Below are positions 38,509 to 46,952 of a stretch of 64,000 nucleotides of DNA, one piece after another. Under the pieces are notes generated by a model. It did not search any database, was not told where the DNA came from, and worked only from the letters and a program-made list of their open reading frames with translations. Position 1 is the first letter of the stretch. Every line of letters starts with the position of its first letter. The position numbers and the translations under genes were made by a program. The stretch comes from Pontibacter diazotrophicus (GTDB lineage: Bacteria > Bacteroidota > Bacteroidia > Cytophagales > Hymenobacteraceae), in NCBI RefSeq assembly GCF_003367245.1, contig NZ_QRGR01000013.1:115401-179400 (forward strand), written 5' to 3'.

Positions 38509-39348
38509 TTACGGAAGAGGGTTGTCTTTAGTGGTAGCGTATGCTTTCGTGTAATTCAGGCTTTTGCTTTGGCTCGCTACAAAGTGCATACCCTGCAGGA
38601 CATGCTTCATGAAAATTGGGTCTTCATACGAAAGCTTGTCATGCCCCAGGGTCGTTATCCAAATGGTGCCGCCGTCGAAATTCTGGTACCAGGCGGCCGG
38701 GTAATAATCTGCAAATGGGGCGGAGGCGCTTTTTATCTTCTCTTCTTCTTTTTTATCTAAAGAACTTAAGTCGTGCGCCATCACTACTTTTATGCCCGGG
38801 TATAGTTCTTTCAAAAAATAACATTCGTCGGCTCTTTCCCATACTTCCGGCAAACCCTGTACTGTTGGATGTGCCTTATCCATTACCTTCACCTTGATTG
38901 GCTGGAAAGTGGGATGCCATAAAAAAGTGCCTCCTACCATCTGTTTAAACCATTTCCAGTTCCGTTCGGTGCCGGTAACAGAATGCAGGCCTACAAAGCC
39001 TCCTCCTGCTTCGATGTACCGGCGGAAAGCCACGCGCTGCTCATCCGTGTCAAACACATCGTTGTTGGTGCTGGGGAACATAAGAAAGGTATACTTCTTT
39101 AAATTCTGTTCTGTGAAAGCTGCCGGGTCATCCGTGACATCTACCTTGAACCCCTTTTCCTGGCTGAGCTTTTGAATAGCCTTTACCGCATGCGGAATGT
39201 TGTCATGCACATAGCCTTTCCCGTTCTTAGTATACACCAGCACATTTACTTTCTTCCAATCAACTGTGTTGGCAGGTTGTGCATAACTGTAGGAAGTCAG
39301 GGTTCCTAACAGGAAACAAAAGAGAATAAAGTAAGAGAGTGGCTTCAT
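38509..39348 (-). CDS. ThuA-domain secreted protein (1)
   Basis: This is a 279-residue protein with a cleavable signal (1-23, ending SYAQ). The single ThuA domain (flavodoxin/amidotransferase-like fold) covers about 33-260: VNVLVYTKNGKGYVHDNIPHA, LMFPSTNNDVFDTDEQRVAF, GGGFVGLHSVTGT, MVGGTFLWHP, and the late AWYQNFDGGTIWITTLGHDK. ThuA proteins are linked to trehalose or 3-keto-sugar metabolism, but their reaction is poorly defined. It is flanked by Gfo/Idh genes (36 bp and 21 bp away). A second, lipoprotein ThuA at 52771 has the same layout. Confidence 0.88.
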   Translation of the reverse strand: MKPLSYFILFCFLLGTLTSYSYAQPANTVDWKKVNVLVYTKNGKGYVHDNIPHAVKAIQKLSQEKGFKVDVTDDPAAFTEQNLKKYTFLMFPSTNNDVFDTDEQRVAFRRYIEAGGGFVGLHSVTGTERNWKWFKQMVGGTFLWHPTFQPIKVKVMDKAHPTVQGLPEVWERADECYFLKELYPGIKVVMAHDLSSLDKKEEEKIKSASAPFADYYPAAWYQNFDGGTIWITTLGHDKLSYEDPIFMKHVLQGMHFVASQSKSLNYTKAYATTKDNPLP

Positions 39349-39384
39349 AAAACTAACTGGAGGAAATTAAAGATTGAAAGTTTT

Positions 39385-40782
39385 TTAACTAATCGCCCAT
39401 GGCGAACGCTGCGGCCGTGATAGCATGCTGTTTGCTTCATCGTCATTCCTGAAGCGTTCTTTGATCGGATCCCAGTATACTTTTCGCTTCAACTTCATGG
39501 CAATTTGCTGAACAAGGCAGGCAGAGCAGGAGCGGTGCCCCACCTCAACAGGGGCAATAGGGGGCTGCCGTGTTTTGATTGACTCCAGCCAGTTTCCATG
39601 GTGCTCTTTGCTATCTGTTAAATGGATTTCGTTCGGTTCTATAACAGAAGTGATGATCTTGGAATTGCTGGCTGTGAGTGCTTTGCTGCCTTTTTTCTTG
39701 GACACCGGGTCGCTGGCAGTAGCGGCATAATCACCACGGGTTACAAAGATCCATCCCTCAGTGCCTTCAAACTTAATCCCGTTATCGAACTCATTATTCA
39801 CAATCATTTTCACGCCATTCGCATACAAGGACTCTGTCTGAAACTTGCCATGCACATCCCACAGTCCGGATGCAGGGTATTCGGCCCATCCTGAAACCTC
39901 TATTGGGCCGGTATATTCAGTATCCATTGCCCAATGCGCACTATCAATATGGTGGGAGCCCCAACCCGTGATCATGCCGGCACCAAACTGCTCACAACGT
40001 AACCAGCCCGGTCTGGCCTCAATGCTGTTTTGAGGATGTACCCGGTTCTCTGTGTAGTACACATAGGGGGTAGTGCCCAGCCACATGTCGTAATTCAGGT
40101 TTTCCGGGATGGGCATCGGCGGCTCTTCGTCTCCGCCCGGATCGCCTGGTAAACCAATCGATACTGTTTTTAACTCTCCAATCCGTCCGTTCCGCACCAG
40201 CTCGGCAGCGTAGCGGAACTGCGGCGAAGAACGTTGCTGGCTTCCTATTTGCAGAATACGGCCTGTCCGGTGAACAGCGTTACTCATCGCTCTGCCTTCA
40301 CTGATGGTGAGAGAGGCCGGTTTTTGCATGTAAATATCTTTTCCTGCCTCGGCTGCCAGAATAGCAATGGGGGCGTGCCAGTGGTCGGGCGTGCTAATAA
40401 TAACGGCATCAATGTCTTTGTTTTGTATCAGTTCCCGGAAGTCTGTATATAAGGTCACGCCATCATAAGCCTTCCCGTTATTCTTAGCATAATAGTCGTT
40501 CACGAACTTTTTGCCGATCTCAGCCCGCTTGCTGTCCACATCGCAAACTGCCATTATTCTTGCCGTGTCATACTGCATCACTCCCGGCATATCATGGCCA
40601 AGGGAAATACGCCCCGTGCCAATGGCGCCAACGTTGATGCGATTGCTGGGTGCATTCTTGCCAAATACAGATGCCGGCAAAATGGTCGGAAAGCCACTTA
40701 TCCCCAGGGAAGTGGTTAAAGCTCCTGTTGCTGTAGCTTTGATGAAATTTCTCCTGTTAATGGCGTTTTCAATGTGCTGCAT
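39385..40782 (-). CDS. Gfo/Idh/MocA-family oxidoreductase with Tat signal (3)
   Basis: This is a 465-residue protein with a clear twin-arginine signal (NRRNFIKATATGALTTSLG). The Rossmann domain spans about 50-185 (VGAIGTGRISLGHDMPGV, AVCDVDSKRAEIGKKF, VIISTPDHWHAPIAILAAEAGKDIYMQKP). The substrate domain includes LRCEQFGAGMITGWGSHHIDSAHWAM and a bacterial oxidoreductase C-terminal region (EHHGNWLESIKTRQPPIAPVEVGHRS) typical of the large periplasmic Bacteroidota group. It is the first gene of the four-gene leftward cluster. Its start is 516 bp from a LacI-type operator and 469 bp from the conserved block, almost the same geometry as susC pair 1. Confidence 0.9.
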   Translation of the reverse strand: MQHIENAINRRNFIKATATGALTTSLGISGFPTILPASVFGKNAPSNRINVGAIGTGRISLGHDMPGVMQYDTARIMAVCDVDSKRAEIGKKFVNDYYAKNNGKAYDGVTLYTDFRELIQNKDIDAVIISTPDHWHAPIAILAAEAGKDIYMQKPASLTISEGRAMSNAVHRTGRILQIGSQQRSSPQFRYAAELVRNGRIGELKTVSIGLPGDPGGDEEPPMPIPENLNYDMWLGTTPYVYYTENRVHPQNSIEARPGWLRCEQFGAGMITGWGSHHIDSAHWAMDTEYTGPIEVSGWAEYPASGLWDVHGKFQTESLYANGVKMIVNNEFDNGIKFEGTEGWIFVTRGDYAATASDPVSKKKGSKALTASNSKIITSVIEPNEIHLTDSKEHHGNWLESIKTRQPPIAPVEVGHRSCSACLVQQIAMKLKRKVYWDPIKERFRNDDEANSMLSRPQRSPWAIS

Positions 40783-41250
40783 TGCCTTCTAGTTTAAGAG
40801 GTTAGACTTATGATTGCTGGGAAAAAATTGCTATTATCTATAATGCCATGCTGTTACTGGTACCAAAAGAGGGTAAAGAGGAGTAATTTATAGAAAAGCT
40901 TAGTGCTGGCAGATGCTGGCAATCAGGCTTTTGGATAAAATATCAGTTGCCAGATCTTATTGTATAAATGTGATTGGCCTTAGTATGATAAGGTAGTGTC
41001 TCTTGCTCTGAATTTGTAAATGATAATGCTGTTTTTTTCCAGCAACAGCTATGTCAGGCTTCCCTATAGCTTCTACAGGTAATCCCCGGCTACGTTTAGC
41101 CAATGTAAAGTTAATTGGCGCTTCGGCAGCTTTTAGAACCATAGCAGCAGCAGTTTTTTGTCAGAAGTTCTGTTAGTGCTCATTCACAACTTGTACTTTT
41201 TACAATATATACATAATTGTTCTAGCAAGCGCAATATACGGGAGCATAAT

Positions 41251-41270
41251 GTAAGTAACTACTCACTAAT
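41251..41270 (-). promoter_or_regulatory. Conserved 20-nt block, copy 2
   Basis: This differs from 29260-29279 at a single base. It lies 469 bp from the leftward Gfo/Idh start, against 468 bp for the susC copy, and is followed by a LacI-type operator 27 bp further on. Confidence 0.6.
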
Positions 41271-41297
41271 GTAAATGTGAATATATTCTTTGGTAAT

Positions 41298-41311
41298 TGC
41301 AACCGATTTCA
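41298..41311 (+). promoter_or_regulatory. LacI-type operator between Gfo/Idh cluster and lacI
   Basis: TGCAACCGATTTCA fits TGnAAnCGnTnnCA exactly and is identical to the site at 29311-29324. It lies 260 bp upstream of a lacI gene, whose product is the natural candidate to bind it. Confidence 0.7.
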
Positions 41312-41570
41312 TAAATTTGTTTCGATAAGGTTGGTAGGTAGGAAATCCTGCAGTAGGAGGGATGAATGCTTCGTTGATAGCTACTGGTTGATAGTTGCTG
41401 TATGATATGATGTTTAAGCTGAAGAGTGTAAATTCAAGGGTGAAGAAAATATCCCTTACTTGTTGCCCAAGGAAGAGTACTAAGTGAGAAGGATGTTTAG
41501 CTCTGCTTTTAATTCCTGATAAGTTAGGGACGCAATCAATTTCTAGCCTTGGATTGATAATGAATTAATA

Positions 41571-42602
41571 ATGGATAAGGAAATAACCATTTACGATATA
41601 GCGAAAGGGGTCGGGTTTTCACCTACCACTGTCAGCCGTGCGCTGAACGACCACCCGGCCGTGAACAAAAAGACAAAGCAGCGGATTTATGATATAGCCG
41701 CCCAGATGGGCTACCGCTCTAACCTGTTTGCCAGCAATCTTCGCAGGCAACACACCAACACCATCGGCGTTATCGTGCCGATTCTGAACAGTAACTTTCA
41801 GTCGTCTGTGATGGCAGGAATGGAGAAAGTGGCGAATGAGGCCGGTTATAACCTTATTATAAGCCAGTCGCTGGGAACGATGGAGAAAGAGATTGCAAAC
41901 GCCAAGACCATGTATAACAGCAGGGTCGATGGTTTACTGGTGTCTTTGTCGCATGATTCTGAAAGTATAGAGCACTTTGAGCCTTTTTTCAAAAAAGGCA
42001 TTCCTGTTATATTCTATGATCGCGTAGCGGAGCATAAGCAAAGCACCAGCATCGTGATAGACAATGTGCAGGCGGCTTACAAGGCGACCACCCACCTGAT
42101 AGAGCAGGGTTGCCGCAACATTGTGCACATAACAGGTAACCTGAAAATCAATGTGTACACCGACAGGCTAAAAGGCTTTAAGTACGCGCTGGTAGATAAT
42201 GACCTTCCTTACAAGAAAGCTTCCGTTATTGCAACGGACCTGACGGAGGAAGCGGGTATTAAAGCGGCAGAGCAAATTCTGAAGATGGACCCGCGGCCTG
42301 ATGGCATTTTTGTAGCAAATGATTTTTGCGCTGTAAACTGCATGAAAGCCCTGAAGCAGGCAGGCATTGCCATACCGGATGATATTGCCGTTGTCGGTTT
42401 CAACAACGACCCTATTACGAGAGTAGTGGAGCCGAACCTGACAACCATAGATTACCCCGGCTATGAAATGGGGGAGGTGGCTGCCAGAAATCTGACTAAC
42501 TACCTGGACGCTTTATCAGATGTTAACATAACAAACACAGTCACTCTAAGGTCAGATTTGATTGTCAGGGAATCATCCTTAAAAAAGAAGTTGAAGAAAT
42601 AG
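41571..42602 (+). CDS. LacI-family transcriptional regulator (1)
   Basis: This is a 343-residue protein. The N-terminal helix-turn-helix and hinge (ITIYDIAKGVGFSPTTVSRALNDHP, then ASNLRRQHTNTIGVIVP) occupy residues 4-66. The periplasmic-binding-protein-like effector domain follows (DGLLVSLSHDS, GIPVIFYDRV, DGIFVANDFCAVNCMKAL, AVVGFNNDPITRVVEPNLTTIDYP). It heads the rightward lacI-GH67-SDR-GH10 group, with GH67 73 bp downstream, so it should respond to a xylan- or uronate-derived sugar. I propose that it binds the TGCAACCGATTTCA-type sites upstream of itself and both susC genes. That is inferred from proximity and from the shared LacI-type pattern. Confidence 0.93.
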   Translation: MDKEITIYDIAKGVGFSPTTVSRALNDHPAVNKKTKQRIYDIAAQMGYRSNLFASNLRRQHTNTIGVIVPILNSNFQSSVMAGMEKVANEAGYNLIISQSLGTMEKEIANAKTMYNSRVDGLLVSLSHDSESIEHFEPFFKKGIPVIFYDRVAEHKQSTSIVIDNVQAAYKATTHLIEQGCRNIVHITGNLKINVYTDRLKGFKYALVDNDLPYKKASVIATDLTEEAGIKAAEQILKMDPRPDGIFVANDFCAVNCMKALKQAGIAIPDDIAVVGFNNDPITRVVEPNLTTIDYPGYEMGEVAARNLTNYLDALSDVNITNTVTLRSDLIVRESSLKKKLKK

Positions 42603-42675
42603 CGCCTTTGCACTTTCTTCTTTCATCAAATACAAATAGCAAAAGCTTTACATACTAGCATCACCCCTTTACCTT

Positions 42676-44838
42676 ATGAGACATAGACTTTTTTTTATTC
42701 TTCCGCTCCTGCTGCTTTTTTTTGTAACTGATTACTTACATGCTGATGACGGATACAGGCTGTGGCAGCGGTATGATAAGATAGAGGATGCCGCTAAACT
42801 AAACGGCTATCAGCAGGCGCTGGCGGAAGTGGTTTTTGAAGGTAACTCGCCCACGCTGCTGGTAGCTCAAAAAGAACTTAAAGACGGGCTTAGTGGCCTA
42901 TTGGGTAAAGCCGTTCCTGTGTCCCAAAGGATAACGCAGGCTGGAGCTGTTGTAGCGGGTACCCCAGCTAGTTCAGCACTTATAAAATCACTTGGGTTAG
43001 AAAACAGGCTGAAGCCAGTGGGGGACGAAGGATACCTGCTGCTCACGACAGACATCAACGGTAGAAAAAGCACCGTCATTGCCGCCAATACAGATGTAGG
43101 CGTGTTGTACGGCACATTCCATTTTTTAAGGCTCCTCCAGACCCACCAGGACATCAACAGTCTTTCTGTTGCAAGTGCCCCCAAAATAAAGCACCGCGTG
43201 CTGAACCACTGGGACAACTTGGACAGAACCGTGGAAAGGGGCTATGCCGGCTTCTCGCTCTGGGACTGGCACAGGCTACCGGGCTATATCGACCAGCGCT
43301 ACCTGGATTATGCCCGTGCGAATGCGTCTATCGGTATCAACGGCACTGTGCTGACGAATGTAAATGCAAACGCACTTGTCCTTACAAAAGAGTACCTGGT
43401 AAAAGTAAAAGCCCTTGCGGATGCTTTCCGGCCCTATGGCATTAAAGTATACCTCACGGCCCGGTTCAGTGCCCCAATGGAAATTGGCGGGATGAAAACC
43501 GCTGACCCGCTGGACCCGCAGGTACAGGCCTGGTGGAAAGAGAAGACAAATGAAATATACAGCTACATTCCTGATTTCGGCGGTTTCCTGGTGAAAGCTG
43601 ATTCGGAAGGACAGCCAGGCCCCCACAACTATAAGAGAACGCAGGCAGACGGCGCGAACATGCTGGCCGATGCGGTGGCACCCCATAACGGTATTGTGAT
43701 GTGGCGGGCATTTGTGTACAGTGAGCATACGCCTGATGACCGCCACAAGCAGGCTTTCAATGAATTCAAGCCATTAGATGGCAAGTTCCGCGACAATGTA
43801 CTGGTGCAGGTAAAGAACGGTGCCATCGACTTTCAGCCGCGTGAGCCTTTCCACCCACTGTTTGGCGCTATGCCCAATACGAAGTTGATGATGGAGTTCC
43901 AGATTACGCAGGAATACCTGGGGCAGGGAACAAACCTGGCTTACCTGGCGCCTCTATACAAAGAAGTGCTGGAGTCAGATACCTATGCCAAAGGCAAGGG
44001 CTCAACCGTAGCCAAGGTAGTAGACGGAACGCTGGACAACAACAAACTGTCAGCCATAGCAGGTGTCAGCAACATTGGCACCGACCGCAACTGGACAGGG
44101 CACCAGTTTGCGCAGTCTAACTGGTATACCTTCGGCCGCCTCGCCTGGGACCACTCCATTTCCTCCGAAGAAATAGCCGATGAGTGGATCAAGATGACCT
44201 TCACGAATAAAGATAAGTTTGTGGATCCTGTAAAAACGATGATGCTGAACTCGCATGAAGCCATTGTAAATTACATGACGCCGCTTGGCCTGCACCACCT
44301 CATGGGCTGGTCACACCACTACGGGCCGGGGCCATGGATAAAGGATAAGCCGCGCGCCGACTGGACCTCCGTGTACTACCACCAGGCAGATGAAAACGGG
44401 ATAGGATTCGACCGCACCAAAACAGGCAGTAACGCTGTTGCCCAGTATTTCCCCCCGGTACAAAAGCAGTTCGGCAATATTAAGAAGTGCCCGGAGAAAT
44501 ACCTGCTGTGGTTCCATCACGTGCCCTGGGATTATAAAACGAATTCAGGCAGAATACTCTGGGATGAGCTGGCGTACCGCTATACTGCTGGCGTAGACAC
44601 GGTGCGGCAGATGCAGCAAACCTGGAATACGGTGGAGGGAATGATAGACGAAGAAAGATTCAATCATGTGAAAATGCTCCTTGCCGTTCAGGAACAGGAA
44701 GCCAAGTGGTGGCGCGACGCCTGCCTGCTTTATTTCCAGACTTTCTCAAAGAGACCTATACCACAAGGCCTGGAAGAACCGGAGCATACACTGGAGTACT
44801 ACATGCAACTGGACCCTAAGTTTGTTCCCGGTATTTAA
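42676..44838 (+). CDS. GH67 alpha-glucuronidase
   Basis: This is a 720-residue secreted enzyme with signal peptide 1-23 and full GH67 length. The N-terminal beta/alpha domain (about 25-160) precedes the catalytic barrel. The family's three carboxylates are placed as expected: general acid Glu311 in VKADSEGQPGPHNY, then Asp385 in NGAIDFQPREPFHP and Glu413 in FQITQEYLGQG. The spacing (74 and 28 residues) matches the well-studied Cellvibrio enzyme (73 and 28). It removes (4-O-methyl-)glucuronic acid from the non-reducing-end xylose of short aldouronic acids, complementing GH115. An SDR gene starts 20 bp after its stop. Confidence 0.96.
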   Translation: MRHRLFFILPLLLLFFVTDYLHADDGYRLWQRYDKIEDAAKLNGYQQALAEVVFEGNSPTLLVAQKELKDGLSGLLGKAVPVSQRITQAGAVVAGTPASSALIKSLGLENRLKPVGDEGYLLLTTDINGRKSTVIAANTDVGVLYGTFHFLRLLQTHQDINSLSVASAPKIKHRVLNHWDNLDRTVERGYAGFSLWDWHRLPGYIDQRYLDYARANASIGINGTVLTNVNANALVLTKEYLVKVKALADAFRPYGIKVYLTARFSAPMEIGGMKTADPLDPQVQAWWKEKTNEIYSYIPDFGGFLVKADSEGQPGPHNYKRTQADGANMLADAVAPHNGIVMWRAFVYSEHTPDDRHKQAFNEFKPLDGKFRDNVLVQVKNGAIDFQPREPFHPLFGAMPNTKLMMEFQITQEYLGQGTNLAYLAPLYKEVLESDTYAKGKGSTVAKVVDGTLDNNKLSAIAGVSNIGTDRNWTGHQFAQSNWYTFGRLAWDHSISSEEIADEWIKMTFTNKDKFVDPVKTMMLNSHEAIVNYMTPLGLHHLMGWSHHYGPGPWIKDKPRADWTSVYYHQADENGIGFDRTKTGSNAVAQYFPPVQKQFGNIKKCPEKYLLWFHHVPWDYKTNSGRILWDELAYRYTAGVDTVRQMQQTWNTVEGMIDEERFNHVKMLLAVQEQEAKWWRDACLLYFQTFSKRPIPQGLEEPEHTLEYYMQLDPKFVPGI

Positions 44839-44858
44839 TCAAGACATTAACATCAGAC

Positions 44859-45617
44859 ATGAACGAAAATCCCACATCAGAACAAAAGATAGCCATTGTA
44901 ACCGGAGGAGCATCCGGGTTAGGTTATGCTATTGCTGAGAAATTTGTACAAAGCGGCATCCGCACCATTGTGATTGGCCGGAATCAGGAGAAACTGGACG
45001 CTGCGAAAGAGGCCTTCGGTGAACTGTGCTCCACCATTTCCTTTGACTTAAGTAACCTGCAGGGTATCCCTGAACTGGTGGAAAATATTGCAAAGGAGTA
45101 CGGCAGGATCGACATCCTGGTGAACAACGCCGGCATTAACATGAAGAAGCCTTTCACGGAGGTAACCGATGAAGATTTCCAGAAGATCATCCTCACAAAC
45201 GTGACCGCTATATTTTCGCTGAGTAGGGAAGTGGTAAAGGTGATGCTGCCGCAGAAACAAGGGACAATTGTCAACATCAGTTCCATGGCCTCACAGTATG
45301 GTATTCCGAAAGTAATCGCCTATACCGCCTCTAAATCTGCTATCGAAGGTATGACAAGAGCCATGGCGGTAGAACTCTCTCCGGAAGGCATCCGGGTGAA
45401 CTGCGTAGCGCCGGGCTTTATTGCCACCGACATGTCGGCCAAAGCCCTTAACAACGACCCGGAACGTAAGAACAAGGTGCTGTCCAGAACACCAATGGGC
45501 AAACTTGGCGTGCCGGCAGACGTGGCGGATGCCGTGTACTTCTACGCTACCGAAGGAGCGAACTATGTAACCGGAACCGTGCTACCTGTGGATGGCGGTA
45601 ACTCCATTGGCTTTTAA
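44859..45617 (+). CDS. Short-chain dehydrogenase/reductase; candidate mannonate oxidoreductase
   Basis: This is a 252-residue classical SDR. The NAD(P) motif TGGASGLGYAIAEKF lies near residues 15-29, NNAG near 90, and the catalytic Ser and the YTASKSAIEGMTRA motif (Tyr-x3-Lys) near 140-165; the C-terminus ends GTVLPVDGGNSIGF. The family includes FabG-like, gluconate and sugar dehydrogenases. The gene lies between GH67 (20 bp) and a GH10 xylanase (49 bp). The window has uxaC and uxuA but no standard UxuB. Some bacteria use an SDR for fructuronate reduction, so that role is plausible here. A sugar- or uronate-dehydrogenase role is the main alternative. Confidence 0.88.
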   Translation: MNENPTSEQKIAIVTGGASGLGYAIAEKFVQSGIRTIVIGRNQEKLDAAKEAFGELCSTISFDLSNLQGIPELVENIAKEYGRIDILVNNAGINMKKPFTEVTDEDFQKIILTNVTAIFSLSREVVKVMLPQKQGTIVNISSMASQYGIPKVIAYTASKSAIEGMTRAMAVELSPEGIRVNCVAPGFIATDMSAKALNNDPERKNKVLSRTPMGKLGVPADVADAVYFYATEGANYVTGTVLPVDGGNSIGF

Positions 45618-45666
45618 TGAACAGGACATAACTCTTCCAATCAGAGCATCATACAAATCTTGAACA

Positions 45667-46845
45667 ATGAAATTATATAAAGTCCTTATTGCTCCCTCCC
45701 TTTTAGCTGCCTGTCTGGCAACTTCCTGCGCAGACTCTAATCAGGTTATTACAGAGGACCGGGAAACTGCGGTACAAACAGCTGAAACGACTCCTACGTC
45801 TTTAAAAGAGGCTTTTAAAGACGACTTTTACATTGGGGCTGCTTTAAACCACAGGCAGGTAAGTAACAACGATGCGCAGGCGATCTCTCTGATACAGGAG
45901 CAGTTTAATACCATCAGCCCGGAGAATCTGCTGAAGTGGGAATCAGTACATCCTAAACCTGATACTTATAACTTCGAGCCTGCAGACAACTTTGTGGCCT
46001 TAGGCGAGCAGCACGATATGTTTGTGGTGGGGCACACACTGGTGTGGCATAACCAGACGCCAGATTGGGTCTTCGAGGATGAGCAGGGAAACCCAGTGAG
46101 CAAAGAAGTGCTGCTGAAGCGTATGGAGGACCACATTAATGCGGTGGCCGGGCGCTACAGTGGCAAAATAGACGGTTGGGATGTGGTGAATGAGGCCCTG
46201 AACGACGATGGTACACTGCGCAAGAGCAAATGGCACGAGATAATAGGGGAAGAGTACCTGGAGAAAGCCTATGAGTTTGCCCGCAAGGCCGCTCCTAATG
46301 CCGAGCTGTACTACAACGATTACAACATGTGGAAGCCCGCAAAGCGCGACGGAGCGATCCTGTTGGTGCGCAACCTGCAGGCGAAGGGCATTAAAGTAGA
46401 TGGCATTGGCATGCAGGGGCACTGGGGAGTACAGGATAACAGCCCTACCCTTGAGCAGATAGAGGAAGCTATTGTCGCATACTCAGAATTGGGTGTGAAG
46501 GTGATGATCACGGAGCTGGACATTGATGTGTTGCCAAACCCGAGCAACAGGCAGGGGGCAGATATAGACGCGACGTTTGAGTTTGATGAAAAGTATAACG
46601 TGTATACCACTGGCTTGCCTGACTCTGTGGAGCAGCAACTGACAAAACGTTATACGGATATATTTAACCTGTTCAGAAAGCACAACGATAAAATCAGCCG
46701 CGTTACCTTCTGGGGCGTAACAGACAACGACTCCTGGCTGAACAACTGGCCGATTCGTGGCCGCACAAGCTACCCGATGCTGTTCGACCGCCAGTACCAG
46801 CCGAAGCCAGCTTATAATGCTGTGCTGGAAGCTGCAGCGAGATAA
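45667..46845 (+). CDS. GH10 endo-beta-1,4-xylanase lipoprotein
   Basis: This is a 392-residue lipoprotein (LATSC, Cys21) with a short acidic linker and a single GH10 barrel (about 45-390). Acid/base Glu176 is in GWDVVNEALND and nucleophile Glu283 in VMITELDID. WKHNQ-type substrate residues appear in GHTLVWHNQTPDWVF, and FWGVTDNDSWLNNWP closes the site. It has no CBM and no T9SS tail, unlike the GH10 at 20443. It is therefore probably periplasmic or anchored in the outer membrane and trims imported xylo-oligosaccharides. It ends the rightward lacI-GH67-SDR-GH10 group, with a terminator at 46861. Confidence 0.96.
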   Translation: MKLYKVLIAPSLLAACLATSCADSNQVITEDRETAVQTAETTPTSLKEAFKDDFYIGAALNHRQVSNNDAQAISLIQEQFNTISPENLLKWESVHPKPDTYNFEPADNFVALGEQHDMFVVGHTLVWHNQTPDWVFEDEQGNPVSKEVLLKRMEDHINAVAGRYSGKIDGWDVVNEALNDDGTLRKSKWHEIIGEEYLEKAYEFARKAAPNAELYYNDYNMWKPAKRDGAILLVRNLQAKGIKVDGIGMQGHWGVQDNSPTLEQIEEAIVAYSELGVKVMITELDIDVLPNPSNRQGADIDATFEFDEKYNVYTTGLPDSVEQQLTKRYTDIFNLFRKHNDKISRVTFWGVTDNDSWLNNWPIRGRTSYPMLFDRQYQPKPAYNAVLEAAAR

Positions 46846-46860
46846 GATATATAAGAGAAG

Positions 46861-46909
46861 CCTCTGGGGTTTTATATCATTAAGAGAAAAGGCTCCAGAG
46901 GTTTTTTTT
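46861..46909 (+). terminator. Terminator after GH10 lipoprotein gene
   Basis: CCTCTGGGG at 46861-46869 pairs with CTCCAGAGG at 46893-46901 (one G-U pair), followed by eight Ts. The loop is long (23 nt), but the T-run is strong. The convergent lacI ends at 46953. Confidence 0.75.
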
Positions 46910-46952
46910 AAGAGATAGCTTGTGCCGCTTTCCTGCTATTGCCGAAGCGCCA

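Larger units (their letters stand above)
40783..41570. other. Divergent regulatory region between Gfo/Idh cluster and lacI
   Basis: This 788-bp region holds the conserved block (41251-41270) and a perfect LacI-type operator (41298-41311). A 61-codon leftward frame at 40957-41142 (ending HYLIILRPITFIQ) matches no family I know. I saw no RNA gene. Confidence 0.55.

Noticed and set aside
40957..41142. 61-codon leftward open frame in the Gfo/Idh-lacI gap
   Set aside because: It has no family resemblance and lies in regulatory DNA. It could be a gene remnant, but nothing supports a call.
29260..41270. Reading the conserved 20-nt blocks as CRISPR or mobile-element repeats
   Set aside because: There are only two close copies 12 kb apart, with fixed placement relative to genes, no spacers and no cas genes. 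A regulatory role fits better.
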